Assembly: GCA_942486035.1 (NCBI GenBank)
Contig: CALNXK010000022.1
Coordinates: 711,001-775,000, forward strand
Length of the DNA: 64,000 bases
From: Porites lobata
Taxonomy: Eukaryota; Cnidaria; Anthozoa; Scleractinia; Poritidae
Direction of reading: 5' to 3'
A model generated the notes under the pieces. It made no database searches and was not told the DNA's origin. It saw only the letters and a program-made list of their open reading frames with translations. Of this stretch, positions 25,072 through 36,900 are shown piece after piece. Both the position numbers and the translations under genes were made by a program. Position 1 is the stretch's first letter, and the number at the start of each line of letters is the position of its first letter.

Positions 25072-25521
25072 AAAATTGAGTGGAAGTGGCAGTACGACAA
25101 CAAAGCCTGTGCCTGCTCCTCGAAGAGGGAGAAAGCCGAAAGAGCCGAGGGCTTTGAACAAATTGTAGAATGTGCGGCTGTTGTTTCAAAACACAGTTCG
25201 GCAATTTTACGAATGGATGGATAAGCTCGGAAAATGCGTTTGTAGCGCCTACCAGAAAAAGGGAAACGTTACCAAAGTGGGCCGACCTACTGAAAAACGA
25301 ACTTTTCGTTGTCCTCGAGGAAGGAGAATCTTTCTCCACAAGAGCAGTTTGCTCTCCGTGCGGAACAACGGTTAGAAATTGCCCAGGGAAACTGCACGGC
25401 GATGCTTTCGCAAATTAGAGAAGAACTGAACATGCCAACTGACAATGAACAATTATTGCGACTAAAAAGAATGAGTAAATCCCCTCATTCCAAACCACGT
25501 CGTGGTGATTTAGCTCTGTAA
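25072..25521 (+). pseudogene. Unrecognised ORF remnant with an AT-hook-like peptide
   Basis: Open frames include PRRGRKPKEPR (AT-hook-like) at about 25110-25150, followed by overlapping short frames to 25521. No family is recognised and the frames are broken. It is probably a transposon or retrogene remnant. Confidence 0.3.
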
Positions 25522-25959
25522 ATTACTATCTGTGAGAATTTAAAATCCTGCCAAAAACGCTAACGAGCTGGGCCCAGCGTGACAAAACATTGCAGGAAAA
25601 AGGCACATTCACGGACACAAAGAAAATCGCTTAAAATTATTCAAATCCAGGAGGCACTTTGGAGAAATAAAACAACCTAGAACCCTTAATCAGCCGCAAT
25701 GAAGAGCTTTACATTTCTAAAGGGGCCAAGAAAGAAAATGCTCTTGCGTCAGAGGGCAAATCATGCCTACCAGAGAAAATCAATATGCGTGTCACGACCT
25801 CTCAGTATGAAATTTATTTAATAAGCGGCCAAAATTCACATTTGCTCAGTCAAAACGTTTTCCTCCAAAGCATAATCTACTCGACAGAGAAAACAATTCA
25901 TTGGAACAAGCGGCATGTTTGCATGAGGTAAAAGTCGTGTGTTTCCTACCGATCGCTTT

Positions 25960-26173
25960 TTTAGCCAGGCAAGATAACAATGACGGTCGGCCGTTGCACG
26001 GAACTTGAAGAACTCTTTGCATGAACAAACATCTGATAAATAAGGCTTTTGTCAAATCCTGTTGGTAGAACACAGAAAACATCCTTTCTCCTGAGTAGCA
26101 ACTCCAAAGCTTCGCTCTGCTCCGATTTTAAAACAAATCCCAATTCTTGCGAGCAAATCCAGGCGATCAACAT
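25960..26173 (-). pseudogene. RecQ-like helicase fragment
   Basis: About 70 codons read LKSEQSEALELLLRRKDVF, then VLPTGFDKSLIYQ, which is RecQ motif I with the Walker-A Gly changed to Asp. The frame ends in a stop soon after VIVILPG. This is the N-terminal piece only, consistent with the many RecQ-like fragments spread by repeats in cnidarian genomes. Confidence 0.65.
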
Positions 26174-26199
26174 CTGTCATTTTACAGCGAAAGCTTTAG

Positions 26200-29036
26200 C
26201 AATTCATTACAGTATGGAACAACGTGAATGACATGTTGAAAACATTACTTGACAGCCTGGTGACAGCTTGCATCGAAATTTAGCCAATGGGAATTGCCCG
26301 TGGCTGGGAGAAGCGGGTAATTCGAACGAATATAACGTATGCAAAACGGACAGTCCGTATTTTTAGCGTCTCTCCCCAGTCTCGCTCTCTGTTTTCAGCC
26401 TCATTCCAGACCTTTTGTTTGACTGCTCGCGCGTACTTGAATACGCAAAAATACGGACTGTTTTGCAGTCTAGAAACAGCCTAGCTTCCCCTTGCAACTT
26501 GAGCACCATATCATATGAGATTGTACTGATGTCAGACCGGCAGCCTGAAGCGATGAGCTAGTGACACCAGATCCAGACCCTCAGTATTCCTTGAACATTT
26601 AACAAAGGCGTCTTATGAAAAAAATTTCGTCAAAAAGGCTTGTTGTCAGTGCTAGGTGGCCGGCAAAGGAGGATTAAGCTCAGCGAATGAATCTACCATC
26701 GTAATCCCTCTAAAGTTATTTTTGAAACGTAACGGTTTTCCCGCGGATAATATTTCTTCGCGCGTTGCGTGGAAGTTTCGTGTAGGAGTGAGCATGTCGG
26801 GAGAGCGAGAGTTGCGATGAATGCGAAACAAGAGAGGATAAAGAGGGTTTATCCTCTCTTAATGCCAAATGATGACCGTTTTTTGAGAGCTTTTCTTTAT
26901 TTGAGCATGTATCAATCGATATTAGCATCGAAAACAGAAAATCGTCAAAGGATCTGGAAGATTCACAAAGGAATTAACTCTTTGAAATAAAGTGTGACAG
27001 GCTAAACACGACTCATAAGCTCGTGAGTATGAAACGTGACCGCCTTTGATTATGAGTATGCTTCAAAACAACAACGGTAGCTCGTAGGTTATGCAGTGCA
27101 TGGAGCTTTTTAAAGAGCAAATCTCAATTTGGCCGCTCTAATGAGTCTCCGTGGAGTCACACTTTGACATTGAAAGGTCATGAGGCGTTTAGTAATTGTT
27201 TTGTTGTTACACAGAATTAATTTGATCTCAGATGCAGTTGTTAAGCTCTAATTTTCTTTGACCTCTTTAAAGTCTTAAGCTTTTTCTTGCAGCTAAATAA
27301 CCTTTTAGTAGTGATTTTAGTTTCTAAGTACATGTATCTGAATGGCTACGTGCGTGTAGCTTTTGGTCCGTAAAGGTGATGATCTCATTTCCTGCTATGT
27401 CCTGACGCCAGATGCTCTTACTGTTTGCAGGATGCCGAATAGACTGCGAGCAGTCTCTTATTTTTTTTTGCAAAGTTACTGCACGCGAAACCCAAGCACG
27501 CGAACGGCGAAGCCGCGAGCCGCAATCGCTCTGGCTGAGATAAGAACTAGACGGATTTTAAAAGAAAAGGCCGACTGCAAGCAGTCTAGATGCCGAATCC
27601 TCACGGTAAATTATCTTCAGATCCATATAGTTGCTTAAACTGAAGCTACACCTCGAAAATTCTTCAGGGGCTGATACATTCCATTCTGTTTTTCTTGATT
27701 AAGTGAGTCTCTAGACCGCAGCGCGATGTCCTGTAGTTCTTTCGTTATTAATTGTTATCCGTTATTAATGTTCGTTATTAATTAATTATATGCGACTGTA
27801 CTTTTTCTTTCATAACTCTTAAAGCACTTACTACACTCACTTCCTTGAAGTCGCATTTGTCAACACAACGTGTACACGCGACTCGTTTTGCTATGGTTAC
27901 AGTCTTCTTAACCCAACCTACGTCTTCCGCCAACATAACAATTGATTCGTGAACGTCGCGAAGCATTGCTTAGGCCTTTGCCCACCTGTCAACATTGGTA
28001 AAATTAAGGACATATGATTGGCTATCACTCAACCCTCTTGGAAACAACAGATCTCAGAGAAAATCTAAAAATATCTTTAGAGGGATTACCATAGGTGCAA
28101 GGCCTATATGGGCGATTCATTGGCTGAGCTTTATCCTCTCTTGGTGCCGGTTATTGGCCAGCTGGTGCATGAAACCAGGATGAATAAAGAAGTTCACACA
28201 CAAAACTGAAAAGCCTAACGAAGCCAATTTCCCGGTCATTTTGACCAAACCTAAGCTTGGATTTTCTCAATGGCCAAAAAAATGCTCTTTTAGAGGAATT
28301 CGTGGGCTGTGCGGGGGCTATTTTGTAGCATCAGCGGTCCCATCACACCGAAGTTTAGACAAACTGCGTGCACAAACAGAACTCTTCTTTATTTTATACG
28401 CCTCAGCGAAGCTAGGATCCAATCCTGTTGCAAACTGTTTGTAATAAACAGTTTGCAACATTCAGTTCACTTGGTAACAAGACACTAATAAGCTTGGGGA
28501 GAAGGTACCTATACGCAAAAACTGCCGAGGATAAAACTGAGAAATATAATACCAATAAAGGAAATTTTCTGAAGAAAGGAAATAAACTTAAAAACATAGA
28601 TTTCCTTAATGTTTATCAGTTTAACTCCGCTTGATTGTGTCTTTGAAATAGTTTTTTCTATAACAACGCACTTTTCCTTTTTGACACCCAACTGTCAATT
28701 TCCAGAGAAGTCACGTGTGATTCATTAGTAGACTGATATATTTAGAGAGTGGGTGAAAAAAAAAAAGCGCGCAGAGAGCGGCAAGCTGGATGGAAAAATC
28801 CTGGCTAGGCCCCTGATTATCGCTGCTGAAAAAGGCTTTTACTCCCGAATGCTACGATGATTGAATCTATTGATAACATTTAACGACTACTACCGAAAAA
28901 CAAACAATCAAATGAACATGCGTTATCTATCTCCTGAAAACAAATCATTTCGGGTATACTTAGTTTCCTTAAGGCGTATAGATATATGGAGAACGTATAT
29001 TGGGGTATGTTGTGTACATTATGTCGGGTATAATGG
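26200..29036. other. Region between genes A and B
   Basis: No gene was recognised. Inverted GACAGTCCGTATTTTT / AAAAATACGGACTGT blocks (26347-26362, 26446-26462) mark a small element, and a perfect 14-bp-arm hairpin lies at 28427-28459. Confidence 0.5.
28427..28459. repeat. Short perfect hairpin
   Basis: The arms GTTGCAAACTGTTT / AAACAGTTTGCAAC are separated by 5 bases. It is not followed by a T-run and no gene is nearby, so it is not a terminator. Confidence 0.6.
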
Positions 29037-29320
29037 TTTATTGGGACCCCCTTGGCCGACACTGTCCTTATTGAGGCTTATTGCACCCGGATGCAGAACT
29101 ACTACTAGCTGAAGGTTTAATTAAATGGTCAAAGCCCGTCATTAATTTTTGTCCAGACTCAAAAGTTACGTTTACATTACATGCCTCCATAATTAAAGCT
29201 AAGGATAAACATATAACCACCTCTAAATTAAATTCCTTTTTGTACAGTTAACATTGGAACTTATTATAAGCTGCAAAACTTTACAAGCGGAAAAAAGAGG
29301 CATTTCACTATCCCTAATAT

Positions 29321-29512
29321 TTAAATGTAATGCTCCCTTTCTTTAGGTATCAGTGGCCAACGATCTGTTTCTTTTCGTTTCTTTGTGGTGGTTTTCTTTG
29401 GAGGGTTCAAGATGACATCACAGCCTTCTTTGGCTTTGTCTTGGACACAGGCCACATACCTTCTTACGTGATCTGACAGGTAAGCTAGAGGAGAGGAACC
29501 CTGTGCAAGAAC
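29321..29512 (-). CDS. Gene B exon 9 (terminal)
   Basis: This exon encodes VLAQGSSPLAYLSDHVRRYV and a basic tail (KKTTTKKRKE...), ending at TAA (29321-29323). A hexamer AATAAA on the minus strand at 29037-29042 is a possible poly(A) signal. Confidence 0.85.
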   Translation of the reverse strand, partial: VLAQGSSPLAYLSDHVRRYVACVQDKAKEGCDVILNPPKKTTTKKRKETDRWPLIPKEREHYI

Positions 29513-30950
29513 CTGGAAACAAAAGGAAAGGAATAGTTAAATGCTGAGTGTGACTTACTTATTGCTTTTAGAGACCACGCACGTTAAAAAACAACATTAT
29601 ACAAGTAGTAATCGCAGATTATGGAGTGCGGTCAAGATTTTAGTTTGTTTTTTGCTGGATATCTTTGTGTCATGGTGGCCAGATAAATGTCTTTGAATTA
29701 TGTCATGAAAGCGAGTAAGATCCTTCAAAAGCTCATAAGAAAAATTTAAAAAATACTTACTTTAATAAAAAGAGGGTTCAGATGACAAAAACCCAAAACC
29801 CTAAGGTCATGCGACAGCTTTGCTGGCTACCAATATCTGTGTCGCGTGACACAAAATAGTGCTAAAAAGTGATAGAAGGACGAAACATATCATCTTTTAT
29901 AAGTACAGGACGACCAAGATTATGAACTGCGTTCTCCTATCGTCTAACGTAAAAATAGTTCAGTATGGCATTGTCTGGGAAGTTGTTTTTTCAAGTATGA
30001 AAGCGTGTATAATTTACCTGATAATGGAAATCTCGCAGACTAAACTTTTCGTCCAGTTCATCAGTGGCATATTTTCTGTTCTTTTTTATTTCCAATTGTC
30101 CAATCATATAAGCAGTGGCCTGTCCAGGGTCGCTCTGGTACCTCGTTACCTGCTCATCATTGAATTAAAAAAAAAAAACAGCAATCACATCACTTGTTTC
30201 TAGATGGATATTCGTTAGGCATGGGTACTTTCAACAAAGGAATAATTTAAATTGTACAAAACGGAGAAAGGAAAGTCACCAGTGGCGGATCCAGAACTTG
30301 AGACAGGGGGGGGAAGGGGGAGATCCCGGTCTCAAAAAAAATTTTTGGGCAATGTGGTAAGATTTTCAGAACCTATAAAATTGTGTACTAAACTAAATTG
30401 CGAGCCTGCGTGATGCCTGCGCATAGAACATAGGAAACTTTACGATATGCAGACTCAAAAGTTTTGTCCTCTAATAAATACGAACTCTTATCTTCTGTTA
30501 CTATCGGCGTATTTATAGGGACTCATTTACAGCCAAGTTCTTAACTCGTTCATCTCGTTGTCTCACCTCTTTCTTGGCAAGGTCGGTGTCATCCCACGCG
30601 TAATCGCTAAAGTATTTAAGGGCTTTGTCTCTAGAGAACCCAACGTAGTGTAGGCCTGTGTCAACAATCAAACGAATAGCTCGCCATACCTAAAAAGGAG
30701 TTGAAGTTAAGGTTAGTGAGCCACAGTCTCATACACCATTGAAACCGCTACGGAAGATCAACTTATTTTGTAAGGATTCATATAGGCGAATCTTTGCTGA
30801 CGTCATTGTTTACAGTTTTCATCATTAGCATACGACTTAACTCATAGAGGCCGTTGCCGTAGATATCAACTGAATGCAAAACTTGAAGGAGCTGATTAAG
30901 TTGAGCGATTTGTGCAATTTTCAGCTTTTTGCAAGCAATATTCAGCTGAA

Positions 30951-30981
<31 letters not shown>

Positions 30982-33900
30982 CGAAATTGCTGTGTGTTAA
31001 TAAATTTCTACTGTTAAAAGGAAGAGTTTTATTAGAGAGGGGGGACTTATAATTGAGATAACGTTACTTATATTTACAAAGTTTATTGCATGATGTAGGT
31101 TTTAAGTGAATGGTACTGTAGCTTTCTACTTCGAAAAACCGATCAGAATGTTGAAACTCAAAACTAGAGAACTCCTCCTCTTCCATTAAAGTATTTACTT
31201 TCCCTTTATTTTAAAAACTTTTTTTTTTCATTTTAATAGCTTTTCCTTTAACTAGTGAGTATGGACGAAATCTCATGGTTTAAATATTTCAATGAACCTC
31301 GACAGCAGTATTTTTGGGCGATGACTTTTTTGCAGATGTGAAAAAAAAAAATACATACCTTTTATTTACCTATTGACTTATCTACTTTATTTCTACCTGT
31401 CTCACCTGCCATTTCAACATTCCAAACTTTTGCATTGGTTCGCTCTTGTAAGTGTCAGTATCTTGTGCGATCAGCGGATTCTCAGCATACAGGGCCCAGC
31501 CTTCCGTGAACGCCGTGTAATAAGTTACCGTATCAAGCCAGCCTATGACACCGCCACAGCTATCCCGGAAATGTTCAACGGTACCTTGCACCTACGAAAA
31601 AAACATGAAAAATTTAAAATAGTTAAAACTCAGTGATTAAAAGACCCCTCCACGGTTCAAGTTATTCATGTTTTGATGAAGACTAGTTAGGTCTTCAACG
31701 CTGCTGTAGTCAACGCTGCTAGAAAGGACACCTTGAAATTAGGAAACTTACCAAGTTTGAAGATAAGCTAAGATATTGCTTAACAAAGTCGCGAAATTTT
31801 GCAAACGTCTGTAAAATCGGCAACTTTACGGAACTATATCTTCGTTAGTTTTCAACAAATTAACTTCAAACTTGACATCTTAACGAATTTTAATGCGTAC
31901 TTTTTAGCCACGTTGACGGGTTTTTGTTAACTGGTCTTCATCGAAAGATGAAAAAAACGTGGAAGGATCTATTCCGTGGAGAACAATGAATGCTGTTTCC
32001 CGAAATCGGTGAAAATACGAATATGACACCAAAAAACACATTGAACATCCAATGGGGGAGGAAATTGGCTTTTAAGATGTCTGCGCAGGAAGATTAGGTC
32101 CTGTTATGCTGCAAATCCACTAGTAGCCCCCCCCCCGTGCTTATTATTTATTGCAGGCCCATTTGAGAGGAGCTTTAATAGAGACGGGGAGCTTATTTAA
32201 TTTAGAAACGACGACGGTATCAGTTCTCCATAAAGAACTAGTATAGAAATTAAAAAGGTGCAAGTAAGTGAAGTACAAGAATGACAGGAAGGTTTAGGTC
32301 ATGCAGCCGAGGATCAGAATCAAAACCGAACTTTCAGTTGGTAAATAAACCATCCCGGATCAGTCCACAAAAAGTTTTGCAGTCGTGATTGATAAATACA
32401 GTTTATCATATAAAATTAGGGAAGGGTAGGGGGAACTTAATAGTGAGGGGGGGGGGTTATTAACTTTCTTACCCTGAAAAAGGCGGGGGGGCCTTATTAG
32501 AGGGAGGGGCTTATTTGAGAGGGGGGCTTAATAGAGGATTTACTGTATGTAAGTTCCCTGTACCTTCTGATCAAAGTAAAAATCACCTCGAAAGTTGCTT
32601 GATTTATCGAAAGAATTTTTTTTCCTGTTTCTAAAGAGAGTGCTTGAGAGAGGCCATTGTTCAGGTAACAGTACATCAATTTGTTACCCTCTGGCGTCAC
32701 AGATGTCGCAATGTTGCCCGCTTAAAGAATTTTGGCGGGAAACTGTTTCATTTTAGATGTCATGTGATTTGCGAAGTAGCTGCCGAAAGAACGGGACTTT
32801 TAGCAACCAAGGTAATAATAATTTACTACACAGTGAATAGAGCTCTACGTGCGCTCTGATTGGCTAGCTCGAACATATGGAAAGCGTTCTAGTTGCCACC
32901 AGTAACAAGGTGTGCTTTCCATTATGTCGAAACTTTCGGAAATCTCAGTTGAGAAATAAATATAGAAAGCTTCGGTCCAGGTGGAAATTTTCCGGTCAAA
33001 GTGGCCCACCTCCAGGGGTGGTCCTCTTTGACCAGTTCACCTGAAACTTGCCGTTCCATTTCCAAACGTTCTCGTTTCCATCGGCCTAATTTGCCTAACA
33101 GTAATCAATATTTCGGTCAAAACGCAAATGGATCGCGTCGATTCGATTGGAAATTTTGTTCAATCGAACACTGTCGCTTTCTTTTTCTCTTGGATAATTC
33201 CACTGTTATCTGACTGTTTGGTTTGACAACGTGGAAAACACCCGACACAACTTAATCAATCTAATGAGAGTACTGGCATTACCTGCGTGTGGTGGCCTGG
33301 CCTGGCTTCGTGAGCATTGACACTCCATTCAGAGAACGTTGGACCCAAGTTCTCCAGGAAAAATGGGATGTTATATTTTGCACTTCTGGTGCAGCCTGCA
33401 TCAGCGTTTTGATAACTTTGAGCTCCACTTGATGGATTAAGATTAGGTTGCATTTCAACTGGGCAAGTAGGCGTTGTCGCTTTTTCTCCAGTGAAATAGA
33501 ACAATGGGATAGTCTTGGGCTCCAGGAAACTCATCACCTAAAAAAATCGACGTGGTAGCGTGCCATTTGTCGTTTCTGTGGCTTTCAGGGGAGATGTGAG
33601 TGTACTGCAATCCCGTGAAGCAAATGCTGCAAAAACCTTCCTTTATTATTCAGCCCGCCAATAGCGGCAGGTATTTGGTAGTGTTGGTGGATCGGAAGCG
33701 TCTTAAAGGGATCCGTCTAACTACGCGTTATAAGTCACAATGCGACAATTGCAAACCTAGAATCTTATAGCCAGTTTGTTATCTTTCTCGGCATATGTAA
33801 AGGGTCGCAGCTACAACATTACTTCTACAAAAAAGAATGATTCATATATTCCCAAATGGTATAATGTCCTGCTATCCTGGCATTGCAATGATTTAATCAT

Positions 33901-36900
33901 TCTTCAACGAACACGGCATGCAATCAACAATCAATATCGAAAAACAAACAGACGAAACAACCCTGACACAGCACCAGAGGAGTGGACGACCTTGGTGCTT
34001 TTCTACTGGAAAACGAAGATCATATGGTTGGGCTACGCATCTTTAGCTGTCATTAAGAGGGGATCGCGGAGAACGTATCGGAATCAAGCAACTATGCAAC
34101 CCGGGGGGGATGTGCCGCTGGATAGGGTCGCATCTTCACGCCTGGATTGACTATAATGGGGTCGCATTTTCAATAGAGTTACTAGAATGGGGTTGCACAT
34201 TTGGATTTTTTTGAGTAAGACAGTTCTTTATATTTATGGTTAGCAAACGTACTAGAATGTTTGTACTGCAGATGAAAAGTAAAGTGTTCTTCATTCAATC
34301 TAAAAAATGAGTCAATTCATAAAAATAGAAAGTGACTAAGTTGGGATTGGAAAAATTACATATTTGCCCAAAAGTGACTAAGATGGGGTCTATAATTGGC
34401 CAGAGAATAGAATGTAATGGGGTTGGGGCTCTGAGAGGCCAGCGGCACATACCAAGCAAAAATTAACCTAAGTACCCCCACCCCCCCCCCCCCCCCCGGG
34501 GGGGCATGTACACGTTACCTTTCTTGATTCAGCAAACCACCGTTCTAATGCAGCCCATCGTGTTGGACAATATTTCTTTGCGCCTTCAATATCGCTACAT
34601 TTTATATGTGCTTCTTTGTCAGACTCGTTCTTGGGAATTGGTTGAGGATTAAAGTAGCTTTCAGATGAATTAAGTTTCTGTCGGAACTTCATTACAGCAG
34701 TATTGTTATCTGACTCTCCAGTTACTTCTCTGGCAACAGCGACGATCTCAAAAAAGAAAATGCATCATCAACATTGGGGAAAGAGGGAAGAAGTACACTC
34801 GGGAAAAGTTAAATAAGTTGGTTGAGAAGGCGTGACAACGAAATGTGACTAGCTAGTCAGTTTGACAAGATAAGTACTTAGTTGTTAGTCGACACAGGTA
34901 CACCATACATACAATTATGCATACAATTGAGCAGAGATCCACCTACTACACACCGTCCTCTATATTTCTCTAAGCCCTGGCCTTTTTTGTATAGCAGAGA
35001 TGAAGCAGTTTGCGATGTGTATGACGGTAGAGGCTCCTCTTGAAGTGAACACCAACTCTTACCCGGTACAATAGGCGTTAGTAAGGGGACGGGGGGCGGT
35101 TGACGGTGATCAGGCGCGTTTAGAGGCGCAAGTAATAATCAGGCATCATTCAAACCGCTGACATGGCAAACGAGGTGTTTGAAGATACTTCACTCAAAGT
35201 TGAAAAGAAGCTAGTCAGTTACGCTAAGGTCAACGTAAAATAAAGTGCCGGGACCTTATTTAGCTGTATCAGTTGCACTCCGTGAAGACGATTCATTTGC
35301 ACTGTTCATTACACTGATAATTCTTACACACTCGCGTCTCCGCACGCCGTTAGGGACTTTAAGATCCAACGACGCGACGGCAACCGGAACGTCGCTTGAA
35401 AGGTGAATTTTCGTTTTTTCAGTCTTTATCGCAATTATTCCTACCCACTTACTGGAGTTGAATTCCTAGGGACCATATCCAATTGCAGAAAGAAAAACAA
35501 AATTTCATCGTTGCTTGTTTACGTTCTCTATAAAACGCGAAATTAGGCATTTTCACGTCGTTGTCGTGCAAAAACGGGCAAAGAAATGTGCAAAAAAAGC
35601 GTGATGCACGTGCAAAGTTGTTGTTTTGCTTATTAAACCTTTTGTTTTTTTGACGTTCTTGTTGCCGTCCGCGTCGTTGAATCTTAAAGTCCCTATTAAA
35701 CGTCTTCACATACCGCCGTGTACGGCATTCATCACACCCCCTTACATTTATTACTTTAAACGAAGTGGGAGATTGCAAATCACGGTTGCATAATATAAAC
35801 TAGCCTGCGTAGCAAGCGTTTCCAATCGAGTTATTATGCGAAGGTTAGAGCGGAAGCAAAAAAAAGGTTGAAGGGGGAGGGGGAGGGGAGAAGAGGAAAC
35901 GCTTGCCCGCAAACCCCACGATTCTGGAAAACGCCCCTTGATATTTCACGGTTCGGTTCATCTGTAAATTGACAGCTCGTCATAAAAAAAACATAACGAA
36001 CAGATTACCCCTGGATTACCAGATTTGTAAAATTACTTTGGTCTTTAATAGAACACGTTGCAGGCGATTGCAAGAACTGTAATAAAAAAGATTTACGATA
36101 AAAGAAAGTTAAAACTATGAGCGATTGCTGCGGAATTTCTTGTTTTTTTATTGTGTGGCTTTATCTCGTCTGAACCTTGTCGACACGTCATAAATGATTC
36201 GTCCGGAACAATTCACTCCGCCGCGTATAAGTTTTGCAGAGCGGCTTCTCTTCAGTTTGTGTCGAAACGTTCTCTACAATAGATGCCACTAAATTTCCAA
36301 TAAGCAAAAAGAATCTTTCATTTCAAAAAGCTGACAAATCGCTTGTCCATGGCGGCTTTAGCTAGTGTCGAGTACCGATGTTTTGATTTATGTTGATGTT
36401 ATCTCCAAACAAACAGTCCATTTTTTCCAGTCAGATCCGCACGCCGTCATTCTCAAAAAATTGGCCTTCCCTAGTCTCCACTGCTCGATCTCCTTATTAT
36501 ACTTTGAAGACTCTGATCTCATAAACCTTCGCACAAACAAGATTCCAATAAATATCAGTCCAAAGCATTAATAATCTGCGACCACAAATCAGATGAGACC
36601 AGATCTGTGACGCACGAAAACAAAGCATACCTGGTTTGATTGATGTTTTGAATGCTAAGTAATCAACACTACCCGCACCGCGCCAATCAGAAGCTGCGTT
36701 CGTGGGCGAACGCAGTTTTTCAAAATCGTGGGGTTTGCGGGCAAGCGGTTCCTTCGTTCCCCTCCCCCTCCCCCGTCATTCATTTTTTTTGCTCTTGTCC
36801 CAGCTTTCTAGACGAACCTCGCGAGGAAACGCTTGCTACGCAGGCTAAATATAAACATATTTTTAATATAAACATATTTTCCAGACTGACAAGACACAGC

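Noticed and set aside
35449..35778. 109-codon open frame on the minus strand
   Set aside because: Lies across a MITE with inverted ends; not conserved in the related MITEs at 63 kb as a protein.
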